This document shows, in pieces, positions 45,351-54,274 of a stretch of 64,000 nucleotides of DNA (position 1 is the stretch's first letter; every line of letters starts with the position of its first letter). A program made the position numbers and the translations under genes. The notes beneath the pieces are model-generated. The model had not been told where the DNA came from. It saw only the letters and a program-made list of their open reading frames with translations, and did not search any database. The stretch is from NCBI RefSeq assembly GCF_009908165.1, contig NZ_JAAAUC010000002.1, forward strand, positions 186,001 to 250,000, read 5' to 3'. This stretch comes from Frigidibacter albus. Lineage in GTDB: Bacteria; Pseudomonadota; Alphaproteobacteria; Rhodobacterales; Rhodobacteraceae.

Positions 45351-46484
45351 ATGCCCCTTTGGAAACAGGCCCTGATGACAGGCGCCGTTGTCGCGGCGGC
45401 ATTAGTGCTGTGGGCGTTGTTCGTGCCGGCGGCACGGCCCTTGCTGACCGGGCTGGGGGTGCTGGAGCCGATGCAGCGCATCGGCCTGATTGCGGCGCCG
45501 GACGCGGAGGGTGAGGCAGGCGCGCCGCCCGCCGCCCCCGCGACGACCGTGGTGGCGGTGGTGCCGGACTTGCGCGAGATGACGGATGTGGTGACGGCCA
45601 TCGGCACCGCCCGCGGCGTGCGCGCGGCCGTGCTGGCGGCCGAGGTGCCGGGGCGGCTGGCTTCGCTCAGCGTCGCCTCGGGCGACTTTGTCGAACAGGG
45701 GGCGGTGCTCGCGGAACTCGACAGCGAGGCCGCCCGTATCGCGCTGGACCGCTCGCAACTGCTGCTGCGTGATGCGCAGACCGATTTCGCGCGGTTGACC
45801 CAGCTGCGGCAAAGCGGGTCTGGCACCGAGCTGCAAGTGCAGGAGGCCGAGCTTGCCCTGCGCAGCGCCGAGCTGGAGCTGCGGCAGGCCGAATTCGACC
45901 TGCAACGCCACACGCTGACCGCCCCCATCTCGGGCTGGGTCGGGATCATCGAGGCCGAGATCGGTGACCTGATCCCCTCGGGGACCGAGATCACGCGCAT
46001 CGAGGACCGCTCCAGCCTGTTGGTCGAATTCCGGGTGCCGGAACGGGTGGTCAGCCGGCTGGCACCCGGCGACGCGGTCTTTGCCGCGCCGCTGGCAGAT
46101 CCCGGCGCGCGGCTGGAAGGCCGCATCACCGCGCTCGACAACCGGGTGGACCAGACCAGCCGCAGCCTGCGGGTGCAGGCGGCGATCGAGAATACCGGGG
46201 ACCGGCTGCGCGCCGGCATGGCGATCGGGATCGAGCTGGCCTTCACGGGGGATGCGCATCCGGCCGTGGACCCGCTGGCGATCCAATGGGGCGCGGATGG
46301 CGCCTTTGTCTGGGCGGTGCGGGGCGGCAAGGCCTTGCGGCTCGACATCCGCATCTTGCAGCGCAACGCCGAGGCGGTGCTGATCGAGGCGGCGCTGGAG
46401 CCGGGCGATCTGGTGGTGACCGAAGGCGTGCAGGTGCTGCGCCCGGGCGCCGCCGTCACGCTGGCGCAGGAGCCCGAGACATGA
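45351..46484 (+). CDS. RND efflux pump periplasmic adaptor (HlyD/AcrA family)
   Basis: The 377-residue protein has an N-terminal membrane anchor (about 5-25), a Pro/Ala linker, a biotinyl-lipoyl-like domain split by a helical hairpin (VPGRLASLSVASGDFVEQGAVLAELDS near 100, coiled coil near 125-185, then APISGWVGIIEAEIGDLIPSGT near 195), and a beta-barrel and membrane-proximal domain. It links the inner-membrane pump to an outer-membrane channel. GGAG lies 6 nt before the ATG. It overlaps the pump gene by 4 nt. No TolC gene is in the window. Confidence 0.9.
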   Translation: MPLWKQALMTGAVVAAALVLWALFVPAARPLLTGLGVLEPMQRIGLIAAPDAEGEAGAPPAAPATTVVAVVPDLREMTDVVTAIGTARGVRAAVLAAEVPGRLASLSVASGDFVEQGAVLAELDSEAARIALDRSQLLLRDAQTDFARLTQLRQSGSGTELQVQEAELALRSAELELRQAEFDLQRHTLTAPISGWVGIIEAEIGDLIPSGTEITRIEDRSSLLVEFRVPERVVSRLAPGDAVFAAPLADPGARLEGRITALDNRVDQTSRSLRVQAAIENTGDRLRAGMAIGIELAFTGDAHPAVDPLAIQWGADGAFVWAVRGGKALRLDIRILQRNAEAVLIEAALEPGDLVVTEGVQVLRPGAAVTLAQEPET

Positions 46485-49400
46485 GCACCGAAAAGGCCCA
46501 ATCCGACGCCGACGAGGCGCTCGAAGCCGCCGCCGTCGCCCGCTCCGGCACTGCCCTGCTGGTGCGCCGCCCGATTCTCGCCTTCGTGCTCAACGCGCTG
46601 ATCGTGCTCGCCGGCCTTGGCGCGCTGATGGGCGCCGAGGTGCGCGAGCTGCCCGACGTCGACCGCCCGGTGGTCAGCGTCAACACCAATTTCGACGGCG
46701 CGGCCCCCGAAACCATCGACCGCGAGATCACCGCCGCCGTCGAAGGCGCCGCGGGGCGGGTGGCGGGGGTGAAGTCCATCTCCTCCTCCTCGCGCTTCGG
46801 GCAAAGCCGGGTGACGGTGGAGTTCCGCGACGATGTCGATCTCGACGTGGCCGCGACCGACCTGCGCGACGCCGTGGCCCGGATCCGCAACAGCCTGCCC
46901 GACGATGCCGACGATCCGCGCGTGGTCAAGGCCGATGCCAATGCCGAGGCGGTGATGCGCATCGCGGTCACCTCGGCCACCCGCTCGCCGCAGGAATTGA
47001 CCCAGCTGGTGGAGGATCTGGTCGAGGACCGGGTGCTGTCTGCCCCCGGCGTCGCCGACCTGCAGATCTATGGCGACCGCGAACAGGTGTTCCGCGTCGA
47101 TATCGACATGGCGCAGCTGGCCAGCCGCGGCCTGACGCTGGCCGATGTGCGCGAGACGCTGGCGAATGTCGCCTTCGACGCGCCGGCGGGCTCGCTCAGC
47201 TCGCAGCGCCAGAGCCTGCTGGTGCGGGCAACGGCGGCCGTCAGCACCGGGGCGGAGTTCGAGGCGCTGGACCTGACCCCCGATGTAAGGCTGGGAGAGG
47301 TGGCACAGGTCACGCTTGGCCCCGATCCGGGCGAGACCACGCTGCGCGCCAACGGCCAGACCGGGATCGGCCTTGGCATCTTGCGGCAGGCGCAAAGCAA
47401 CACGCTGAATATTTCCGAGGCGGTCACCGAGGTGGTGGAGGATGTGAAGGCGATCCTGCCCCCCGATGTGGACATCTTCATCACCTCGGACACCGCCACC
47501 TTCATCAATGGCGCCATCCATGAGGTCGAGATCGCGCTTGGCCTGTCGGTGCTGATCGTGACCGCGATCATCTACATCTTCCTGCGCGATGTGCGGGCAA
47601 CGCTGATCCCGGTGATCGCCATGCCGGTCTCCTTGATCGGCACGCTGGCGGCGCTGTGGCTGGTGGGATTCTCGATCAACATCCTGACGCTGCTGGCGCT
47701 GGTGCTGGCGACGGGGATGGTGGTCGATGACGCCATCGTGGTGCTGGAAAACATCGTGCGCCGCCGCAGCCAGGGCATGGGTGCGCGGGCGGCGGCGGTT
47801 CTGGGCACCCAGCAGGTGTTCTTCGCGGTGATCGCCACCACCACGACGTTGGCGGCGGTGTTCATCCCGCTGTCCTTCCTGCCCGGCCAGACCGGTGGGC
47901 TGTTCCGCGAGTTCGGCTTCACCCTCGCCATCGCCGTGCTGCTGTCCTCGGTCACCGCGCTCACCCTCTGCCCGGTGCTCGCCAGCCGCCTGCTCAAGGC
48001 GCAACCCGCCGAAGGCACGGCGCCGAAGGGCGCGCTTGGCTGGGTCGGGGCGAAGCTCTCCGGCCTCTATGCCCGCTCGCTGCACTGGGCGCTTGGCGCG
48101 CCGATGGTGGTTCTGGCCATCGCCGCCCTGTTCGCGCTGACCGCCGCCATGCTGTTCACCACGCTGCGGCAGGAGTTGACCCCGCCCGAAGACCGGGCGC
48201 TGGCGCTGCTCAGCATCACCGCGCCGCAGGGCGTGGCGCTGGAATATACCGACGGCAAGGTGCGGCAGATCGAGGATCTGCTCGAACCGCTGCGCGCCTC
48301 GGGCGAAGTGGTCAGCGTCTTTGCCAATGTCGGCATGGGCGGGCGCGACAATCGCGGCTTCATGGTGCTGAGCCTTGCCGACTGGGCCGAGCGCGAGCGC
48401 AGCCAGCAAGAGATCGTGGCCGAGATCAATGACCGGCTGAAGGGCGTGATCGGCGTTCGGGTGTTTGCCATCCAGTCCAATTCGCTGGGGATCCGCGGCG
48501 CGGGGCAGGGGCTGTCCTTCGCAGTGGTCGGCGACAGCTATGTGACGCTGGCCGATGCCGCCAATGCTCTGGTCGCGCGGATGGAGGAGACCCCGGCCTT
48601 CGGGCAGGTGCGCATCGACTATGACACCACCCAGCCGCAGCTGTTCATCGAGGTGGACCGGGCGCGGGCCTCGGACCTCGGGGTGGATATCGACGGTCTG
48701 GGCGAGGCGCTGCAGGCGGTGCTGGACGGGCGCACCGTGGCGACGGTGTTCCTCGATGACAAAAGCTATGACGTGAAGATGGTCTCGACCACGAACCCGG
48801 TGAATGACCCCGGCGATCTGGAGCGGATCTTCGTGAAGTCCGGCACCGGCAGCACGGCGGGCGGGCAGATGATCCCGATCTCCACCTTCGTGACGCTGGA
48901 GGAACGCGCGGTTGCGCCCGAACTGGGGCGCGAGGGGCAGATGCGGTCGGTGCCGATCTCGGCGGGCCTGACCGATGATCTGGCGCTTGGCGATGCCTGG
49001 GCGCAGGTGCAGGATCTCGCCGCCGAGGTGCTGCCCGAGAATGCGCGGCTGATCCCGCTGGCCGAGGCGGCGACGCTGGGGGAAACCTCGGGCGGCCTCT
49101 TGATCACCTTCGGGATGGCGCTGCTGATCGTGCTGCTGGTGCTGGCGGCGCAGTTCGAAAGCTTCGTGTCGGCCTTCATCGTGATGGCCACGGTGCCGCT
49201 CGGCCTTGCCTGCGCGGTGGTGGCGATGGTGGTGACGGGGGGCAGCCTCAACGTCTACAGTCAGATCGGGCTCGTGCTGCTGGTCGGGATCATGGCCAAG
49301 AACGGTATCCTGATCGTGGAATTCGCCAACCAGCTGCGCGACGAGGGGCATTCCGTCCGCGAGGCCATCGAGGAAGCCTCCACCGTGCGCCTGCGTCCGG

Positions 49401-49657
49401 TGATGATGACGATGGTGGCGACGGTCCTGGGCGGGCTGCCGCTGGTCTTTGCCTTCGGCGCCGGGGCCGAGGCGCGCGAGGTTCTGGGCTGGATCATCGT
49501 CGGCGGGCTTGGCCTTGCCACCATCGCCACGCTCTACCTGACGCCGGTGGCCTATCTGCTGCTGGCGGGCCTCTCGAAGCCCAAGGCGGCGGAAGAGGCG
49601 CGGTTGCACAAGGAGCTGGCCGAGGCGGCGCGGGTGGGGCGGCTGCCGGCAGAGTAG
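46481..49657 (+). CDS. RND efflux transporter (AcrB/MexK-like)
   Basis: The 1058-residue proton-driven pump has 12 membrane helices and two large periplasmic loops. TM4 carries the paired proton-relay Asp residues in ATGMVVDDAIVVLENIVRRR near 420, and TM10 the matching Lys in VGIMAKNGILIVEFANQLRD near 940. The porter domain start DVDRPVVSVNTNFDGAAPETIDREI (two parts near 62-86) is typical. It may export drugs, detergents or metabolites; the substrate is not predictable. An unusual N-terminal extension of about 25 acidic residues precedes TM1. Confidence 0.92.
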   Translation: MSTEKAQSDADEALEAAAVARSGTALLVRRPILAFVLNALIVLAGLGALMGAEVRELPDVDRPVVSVNTNFDGAAPETIDREITAAVEGAAGRVAGVKSISSSSRFGQSRVTVEFRDDVDLDVAATDLRDAVARIRNSLPDDADDPRVVKADANAEAVMRIAVTSATRSPQELTQLVEDLVEDRVLSAPGVADLQIYGDREQVFRVDIDMAQLASRGLTLADVRETLANVAFDAPAGSLSSQRQSLLVRATAAVSTGAEFEALDLTPDVRLGEVAQVTLGPDPGETTLRANGQTGIGLGILRQAQSNTLNISEAVTEVVEDVKAILPPDVDIFITSDTATFINGAIHEVEIALGLSVLIVTAIIYIFLRDVRATLIPVIAMPVSLIGTLAALWLVGFSINILTLLALVLATGMVVDDAIVVLENIVRRRSQGMGARAAAVLGTQQVFFAVIATTTTLAAVFIPLSFLPGQTGGLFREFGFTLAIAVLLSSVTALTLCPVLASRLLKAQPAEGTAPKGALGWVGAKLSGLYARSLHWALGAPMVVLAIAALFALTAAMLFTTLRQELTPPEDRALALLSITAPQGVALEYTDGKVRQIEDLLEPLRASGEVVSVFANVGMGGRDNRGFMVLSLADWAERERSQQEIVAEINDRLKGVIGVRVFAIQSNSLGIRGAGQGLSFAVVGDSYVTLADAANALVARMEETPAFGQVRIDYDTTQPQLFIEVDRARASDLGVDIDGLGEALQAVLDGRTVATVFLDDKSYDVKMVSTTNPVNDPGDLERIFVKSGTGSTAGGQMIPISTFVTLEERAVAPELGREGQMRSVPISAGLTDDLALGDAWAQVQDLAAEVLPENARLIPLAEAATLGETSGGLLITFGMALLIVLLVLAAQFESFVSAFIVMATVPLGLACAVVAMVVTGGSLNVYSQIGLVLLVGIMAKNGILIVEFANQLRDEGHSVREAIEEASTVRLRPVMMTMVATVLGGLPLVFAFGAGAEAREVLGWIIVGGLGLATIATLYLTPVAYLLLAGLSKPKAAEEARLHKELAEAARVGRLPAE

Positions 49658-49967
49658 GGGCTCAAGGGGCAGCGCGCCGGGGTGTCAAAGGCCTCGCGCC
49701 AGCTGCGATCCTCGGGCGGCTCCCTCTGGACGCCTTGTTTCCAGTGCTGCCGGCAGCGGGGATTCGTCGGGCCTTCGAGCCGGCGTTTGTGCTGCGTGAG
49801 AAGGGACGCGTCCTGCCTGTCCGGCCGTTTTCGGGGAAGATCAGCCGCCCCAGCAGGCAGGAATCCGCACGCCGCCCTTATTTCATGCGGAAGCTGGACC
49901 GATTTGCGGCTGTGCTGCAGAGCAGAATGTGGTAAGCATGGAGTACCCCGCAGCAGGAGTTTTCCCC
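49658..49967. other. 310-nt intergenic region before the YjbE-like gene
   Basis: I see no gene, tRNA or strong hairpin here. A short frame beginning MSKASRQLRSSGGS is Cys/Arg-rich and not protein-like. The 3' part (from about 49880) is richer in A/T and probably holds the promoter of the small gene at 49968. Confidence 0.4.
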
Positions 49968-50237
49968 ATGACCGTAAAGATCCTCGCCTCCGTCCTCGCC
50001 TCCGTCCTCGCCATTTCCGCCGCTTCCATCCTCCCGGCGGTAGCGCAGGAAGGCACCACCCCGACCCCGACCCCGACCCCGGCGCCCGCACTCGGCCTTC
50101 CCGGCGCGGTCACCGGCCTGACGCTTCCGGCCACCAACCTCTTGATCGTCGGCGGCGTCTTCGCGGCCACGGCAGCAGTGGTTGCAGGCGCCCAGGACGG
50201 TGAAGGCAACACCACCACGACGACCACGACCAACTGA
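49968..50237 (+). CDS. Small exported Thr-tailed protein, YjbE-like
   Basis: The 89-residue protein has a signal peptide (about 1-25, cleavage after AVA), a TPTPTPTPAPA stretch, one hydrophobic segment (NLLIVGGVFAATAAVVAGA, about 56-74), and ends DGEGN with seven Thr and a final Asn. The layout, hydrophobic Gly/Ala segment then Asp/Gly-rich then poly-Thr tail, resembles E. coli YjbE, the first product of the yjbEFGH exopolysaccharide operon, and other small secreted proteins. No yjbFGH genes follow. AGGAG precedes the ATG. A strong terminator follows, so it is monocistronic. Confidence 0.65.
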   Translation: MTVKILASVLASVLAISAASILPAVAQEGTTPTPTPTPAPALGLPGAVTGLTLPATNLLIVGGVFAATAAVVAGAQDGEGNTTTTTTTN

Positions 50238-50299
50238 GGTCGACCCGTCGATCCGATCGGTGCCCCAGAGCGCGGGCAATCCGACCGGCCCAGACCATG

Positions 50300-50325
50300 A
50301 ATGACCGGCCTCGCGGCCGGTCATT
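50300..50325 (+). terminator. Perfect 11-bp hairpin after the small Thr-tailed gene
   Basis: AATGACCGGCC pairs perfectly with GGCCGGTCATT around TCGC. There is no long T run. It lies just before the first Pho-type box, so it insulates the next operon. Confidence 0.65.
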
Positions 50326-50331
50326 CGATTC

Positions 50332-50363
50332 GTGTCATCAAACCGTCATCTCCCCGGACTACC
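50332..50363 (+). promoter_or_regulatory. Pho-box promoter 1
   Basis: GTGTCAT-CAAA-CCGTCAT (50332-50349) matches the PhoB direct repeat CTGTCAT-N4-CTGTCAT at 12 of 14 positions with the right 11-bp period. CTACC (50359-50363) follows after 9 nt, where the -10 of Pho promoters lies. The ATPase gene starts 39 nt after the box. A second, better box with the same 9-nt CTACC spacing is at 53217. Confidence 0.65.
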
Positions 50364-50388
50364 GCGAAGGCCCCAAGGACCGGAGCCC

Positions 50389-51486
50389 ATGGCAGAGATC
50401 GTATTCCAATCCGTCACCCGAAATTTCGCCGCCACCACCGCCGTGGATGGCGTCAGCTTCACCGTGCCTGCGGGGGCGTTCTTCGCCCTGGTCGGCCCCT
50501 CGGGCTGTGGCAAGACCACGGTCCTGCGGCTGATCGCGGGGCTGGAGCGGCCCGATGCCGGGACTATTGCGCTTGGCGGGCGGGCTGTGGCCGGGGCGGG
50601 GCGCTTCGTCGAACCGGCGCAGCGCGACCTGGGGATGGTGTTCCAGTCCTACGCGCTCTGGCCGCACATGACCGTTGCCGGCAACATCGCCTTCGGCCTC
50701 GGGCTGCGGGGCCTGTCCAAGGCCGAGCAGCGGGCGCGGACCCATGAGGCGCTGACGCTGGTCGGGCTGGAGGGTCATGCGGATCGCCGCCCGCATGAGC
50801 TGTCGGGCGGGCAGCGGCAGCGGGTGGCACTGGCGCGCAGCCTTGCGATGCGGCCCGCGCTGATCCTGCTAGACGAGCCATTGGCCAATCTGGATGCCCA
50901 TCTGCGCCAGGCGATGCTGGCCGAATTCCGCCGCATCCACCGCCAGGCCGGCACCACCTTCGTCTTCGTCACCCATGACCAGAACGAGGCGATGGCGCTG
51001 GCGGGTCTGGTCGCGGTGATGGACAGGGGCCGGATGCAGCAGATCGCCCCGCCGCAGGAATTGTTCTCCCGCCCCGCCTCGGCGATGGTGGCGCGCTTCG
51101 TGGGGCAGGGGCGGACGGTGCCGGTCGAGGTGCTGGGGGCTGACGGTGCGCGCCTGCGGGTGCGGCTGATGGGCCGTGATCTGGCCGTGCCGGGGTCCGC
51201 GCCCGCAGGCCCCGGCTGGCTGTGCCTGCGCGCCCGCGATTTGACGCTGGAGCTTGCGCCGGGGCAGCCGCGGCTGGCTGGCCGGGTCGCCGATCTGCGC
51301 TTCGAGGGCGGGGATTACATGCTGTCGGTGGATCTGGAGGGGGCGGGTGCCGACCTGATCGAGGTGCGCAGCGCGGCCCCGGTAGAGCCCGGCGCCGAGG
51401 TGACGCTCGCCCTCTCGGGCGGTTGGGTGCTGCCACGCGAGGCGCTGGCGCCGATGGCCCTGCAGCCCGCGTTCGAGGTGGCGTGA
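50389..51486 (+). CDS. ABC transporter ATPase, AfuC/FbpC (PotA-like) family
   Basis: The 365-residue ATPase has Walker A GPSGCGKTT near 40, Q-loop VFQSYALWPHMTV, signature LSGGQRQR near 140, Walker B LILLDEPLANLD near 160, the switch His in FVTHDQ, and a C-terminal TOBE-like regulatory domain (about 245-365). It pairs with the binding protein and double permease encoded at 53285-55997, from which it is separated by two hydrolase genes. The start follows CGGAG. Its stop overlaps the MBL gene start by one base. Confidence 0.9.
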   Translation: MAEIVFQSVTRNFAATTAVDGVSFTVPAGAFFALVGPSGCGKTTVLRLIAGLERPDAGTIALGGRAVAGAGRFVEPAQRDLGMVFQSYALWPHMTVAGNIAFGLGLRGLSKAEQRARTHEALTLVGLEGHADRRPHELSGGQRQRVALARSLAMRPALILLDEPLANLDAHLRQAMLAEFRRIHRQAGTTFVFVTHDQNEAMALAGLVAVMDRGRMQQIAPPQELFSRPASAMVARFVGQGRTVPVEVLGADGARLRVRLMGRDLAVPGSAPAGPGWLCLRARDLTLELAPGQPRLAGRVADLRFEGGDYMLSVDLEGAGADLIEVRSAAPVEPGAEVTLALSGGWVLPREALAPMALQPAFEVA

Positions 51487-52577
51487 TGACGGGCTTCCAT
51501 CTGCGCGCGATTTCCGGCCTCGGCGTCAAGGGCCCGGCCTGTTTCCAGTTGGAGACGGGCGGTGCCCGGCTGCTGCTCGATCTGGGCGAAGGCCCCGATG
51601 CCGGGATGCGCCCCGACATCACCGGCATCGGCTCGGTGGATGCGATCCTGATCAGCCACGGCCATCCCGACCATATCGGCGCGCTGGATCTGGCGCCCGA
51701 GTTGGGCAACCCGCCGGTCTACGCCACCGCGCCGGTGCGGGCGCTGACCGATGACCTGCGTCTCGCCCATGCGCAGGATCTGCCGATCCGCGGCACCGTG
51801 CAGGTGGCGGGGCTGACGGTGGAGACGGGGCCCTGCGGCCATGCCCCCGGCGCGGTCTGGATGCGGATCGGCGGCGCGGGCGGGCTGCTTTACACCGGCG
51901 ACATGAGCGCCGAGAGCACGCTCTACCCCTGCGAACTGCCGGCCCCCGCCGCGGCGCTGGTCTTCGACGCCTCCTATGGCGCGGCCGATCAGCCGCTGGC
52001 CGATCAGATGGCCGAGCTACTGGCCCTCGCCGCCACTCGCCCGCTGCTGCTACCGGCCCCGGCGGGGGGACGCGGGCTGGAGATGGCGATTGCCTTCGCC
52101 GCTGCGGGGCTGCCGGTCGCGCTCTGCCCTGCGCATCGCCATGTGGCAACCGTGCTGCTCGACCATCCCGGCGCGCTGGTGCCGGGCGGGGCCGGGGCGC
52201 TGGCGGGGATGCTGGCGGGCACCGCGGCGCTGGCGGGCGGCAGCCCGGCGCAGGGCGTGATGATCGCCGCCAAGCCCAATGGCGATGCCGGGCTGGCGGC
52301 AGAGCTGATCGCGCGGTTTGCGAAATCGGGTGAAGCGGAAATCGTCTTCACCGGCCATCTGGCGACCGGCAAGCCCGCGGCGGAGCTCGTCGCCTCGAGC
52401 AAGGCGCGCTTCCTGCGCTGGAACGTGCATCCGCGCCTGACCGGCATCGCCGCCCTGGCCGCTTCGGTGCAGCCCCGCCTGGCGATGGCTGCCTTTGTCG
52501 AGGCCCCCCGCGCCGCCGATCTGGCCGCCGCTCTGCCGGACCTGCCGCTGGTCCAGGCGCCGGAGATGCGCTGGTGA
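51486..52577 (+). CDS. MBL-fold metallo-hydrolase, possible phosphodiesterase
   Basis: The 363-residue protein has the metallo-beta-lactamase core: HGHPDH (58-63) binds two metals, a further His is in GPCGHAPGA near 120, the bridging Asp in LYTGDMS near 140, and a late TGHLATGKPA motif near 287 with a VHPRLTG segment. The inserted middle domain recalls beta-CASP nucleases. In this fold, members such as PhnP and tRNase Z cut phosphodiesters. Between a Pho-controlled transporter and a phosphatase, it may open an imported phosphodiester. That role is inference. The start is coupled (TGATG) to the ATPase gene. Confidence 0.82.
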   Translation: MTGFHLRAISGLGVKGPACFQLETGGARLLLDLGEGPDAGMRPDITGIGSVDAILISHGHPDHIGALDLAPELGNPPVYATAPVRALTDDLRLAHAQDLPIRGTVQVAGLTVETGPCGHAPGAVWMRIGGAGGLLYTGDMSAESTLYPCELPAPAAALVFDASYGAADQPLADQMAELLALAATRPLLLPAPAGGRGLEMAIAFAAAGLPVALCPAHRHVATVLLDHPGALVPGGAGALAGMLAGTAALAGGSPAQGVMIAAKPNGDAGLAAELIARFAKSGEAEIVFTGHLATGKPAAELVASSKARFLRWNVHPRLTGIAALAASVQPRLAMAAFVEAPRAADLAAALPDLPLVQAPEMRW

Positions 52578-53173
52578 TCCCCCTCTTTGCCCAATCCTTC
52601 CTGTTCCTGCGCCATGGCGAGACCGCGCATAACCGCGCCGGGATCATCGCCGGATCCACCGATGTGCCGCTGAACGCCGAAGGTCTCGCGCAGGCGCAGG
52701 CCGCGGCAGAGCTGCTGGCAGGGGTGCAGATCGCCGCCATCTGGTCCTCGCCGCAGATCCGTGCGCGCGTCACCGCCGAGACGGTGGCGGCACGGCACGG
52801 GTTGCCGGTGCGGCTGCTGCCGGGGCTGGCAGAGCGCAACTGGGGCATCTGGGAGGAGCAGCCCTATGCCGCGCTGGTCCGCGACATGGTGCCGCCGGGG
52901 GGTGAGGGGCCGGGCGCGTTCCAGAGCCGCGTGACCGCCGCGCTGGCGACGGTCACGCCGCCCTTCCCGGTGCTGGTCGTCGGCCATTCCGGCACCGCGC
53001 GGGTTCTGGGCGCGCTCCTGTGCCCCGGGGTGGAGCTGCCGCGCTTTGCCAATGCCGTGCCGGTGCTGTTTCAGCGCGAGCAGGAGGAGGGCGAGGCGCC
53101 CGACTGGTCCTTGCGGGTTCTGGGCGCGGCGGAGCTTGCCGATCCGCTGCTGGCGACCTATCGCCCGCGATGA
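52574..53173 (+). CDS. Histidine phosphatase (phosphoglycerate-mutase-like)
   Basis: The 199-residue enzyme has the catalytic RHGE at 13-16 (LRHGETAHNRAG), LNAEGLAQA near 34, IWSSPQIRA near 57, the acid Glu in LAERNWGIWEE near 88 and the second catalytic His in VVGHSGTARVLGAL near 137. It removes phosphate from a small phosphoester; it is too short for a cofactor-dependent mutase. GTG start in a GTGA overlap with the MBL gene. With the MBL enzyme it could make a two-step diester-to-phosphate path. Confidence 0.87.
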   Translation: MIPLFAQSFLFLRHGETAHNRAGIIAGSTDVPLNAEGLAQAQAAAELLAGVQIAAIWSSPQIRARVTAETVAARHGLPVRLLPGLAERNWGIWEEQPYAALVRDMVPPGGEGPGAFQSRVTAALATVTPPFPVLVVGHSGTARVLGALLCPGVELPRFANAVPVLFQREQEEGEAPDWSLRVLGAAELADPLLATYRPR

Positions 53174-53216
53174 TCCCGTCGCAAATGTGACTCCCGAATG
53201 TTTCTTTCCCCGCCGA

Positions 53217-53248
53217 CTGTCACAGGACTGTCAAGCGAGGGGTCTACC
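53217..53248 (+). promoter_or_regulatory. Pho-box promoter 2
   Basis: CTGTCAC-AGGA-CTGTCAA (53217-53234) matches the PhoB box at 12 of 14 positions with an exact 11-bp repeat and both CTGTCA cores intact. CTACC (53244-53248) follows after 9 nt, as in promoter 1. It lies in the 111-nt gap before the binding-protein gene, so the binding protein and permease can be made from their own phosphate-regulated promoter. Confidence 0.75.
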
Positions 53249-53284
53249 AAGCGGCCAGACATCCCCGATGAAAAGGCCAGGACC

Positions 53285-54274
53285 ATGACCCTTCGCACCT
53301 CTCTCGCGCTCGCGCTGCTTGCCGGCACCGCGCTGACCGGCCCCGCATTCGCGCAGGCGACCGGCACCATCACCGTTTATACCTCGCAGCCCAATGACCA
53401 GATGGCGCTGGTGGTCGAGGCCTTCAACAAGGACCACCCCGAGATCACCGTCGAGGTGTTCCGCACCGGCACCACCGAGCTGATGAGCAAGCTGCAGGCG
53501 GAATTCACCGCCGGATCGACCCCCGCCGACGTGATGCTGATCGCCGACGCCGTGGCGATGACCCAGCTGAAGAACGATGACCGGCTGCTGGCCTACACGG
53601 ATGCGCCGGTCGAGGGAGTGCCCACCGCGCTGATCGACCCGGACATGACCTTCTTCGGCACCAAGCTGATCACCACCGGCATCGTCTACAACACCACGAT
53701 GGTGGACGCGGCCCCGACCTCCTGGGCCGACCTGACCGCGCCCGAAACCGCCGCCTCGCTGATCATGCCAAGCCCGCTCTATTCCGGTGCGGCGGTGATC
53801 CATGTCGGCACCATGGTGCAGCAGCCGGAATTCGGCTGGGAGTATTATGAGACGCTGGCCGACAATGGCGCCGTGGCCGGGCAGGGCAATGGCACCGTGA
53901 TCGAGGCCGTGGCGCGCGGCGAGAAGGCTTACGGCATCATCATCGAATACATGGCGATGAACGCCAAGGCCAAGGGCTCGCCGGTCGAGTTCGTGTTCCC
54001 CGAGGAAGGCGTGTCCTCGATCACCCAGCCGGTCGCGATCCTGAAGGACAGCGACAACCCGGAGGCGGCGAAGGTGTTCGTCGACTGGCAACTGTCGCAG
54101 GCCGCGCAGGAGCAGTCGGTAGCACAGGGCTACTTCCCGATCCTCGCCGGTGTGGCGCAGCCCGAAGGCTACCCCGCCGTCGATACGCTGAACATCCTGC
54201 CCGCCGATGCCGGCGTGATGCTGACCGAGGATCAGGCGACCAAGCAGGCCTTCGCGGATCTCTTCGGTGGCTGA
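53285..54274 (+). CDS. ABC transporter substrate-binding protein, AfuA/FbpA family
   Basis: The 329-residue periplasmic protein has a signal peptide (about 1-23, cleavage after AFA), then GTITVYTSQPNDQMALVVEAFNKDHP, typical of the ferric-ion/hexose-phosphate class (SBP_bac_6). TGIVYNTTMV lies near 135 and VARGEKAYGI near 210. The family is often annotated as iron binding, but AfuA was shown to bind hexose phosphates. The Pho box upstream favours a phosphorylated ligand. It overlaps the permease gene by 8 nt. Confidence 0.88.
   Translation: MTLRTSLALALLAGTALTGPAFAQATGTITVYTSQPNDQMALVVEAFNKDHPEITVEVFRTGTTELMSKLQAEFTAGSTPADVMLIADAVAMTQLKNDDRLLAYTDAPVEGVPTALIDPDMTFFGTKLITTGIVYNTTMVDAAPTSWADLTAPETAASLIMPSPLYSGAAVIHVGTMVQQPEFGWEYYETLADNGAVAGQGNGTVIEAVARGEKAYGIIIEYMAMNAKAKGSPVEFVFPEEGVSSITQPVAILKDSDNPEAAKVFVDWQLSQAAQEQSVAQGYFPILAGVAQPEGYPAVDTLNILPADAGVMLTEDQATKQAFADLFGG

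Noticed and set aside
45317-49609. A 1430-codon open frame on the minus strand opposite the RND pump
   Set aside because: It is the mirror of the high-GC pump gene: composition is His/Arg/Gln-rich with no domain, while the plus strand encodes a full RND transporter with all key residues.
49658-49967. A short Cys/Arg-rich frame beginning MSKASRQLRSSGGS as a small gene or transposon remnant
   Set aside because: No ribosome-binding site, odd composition and no match to a family that I recognise; left as intergenic.
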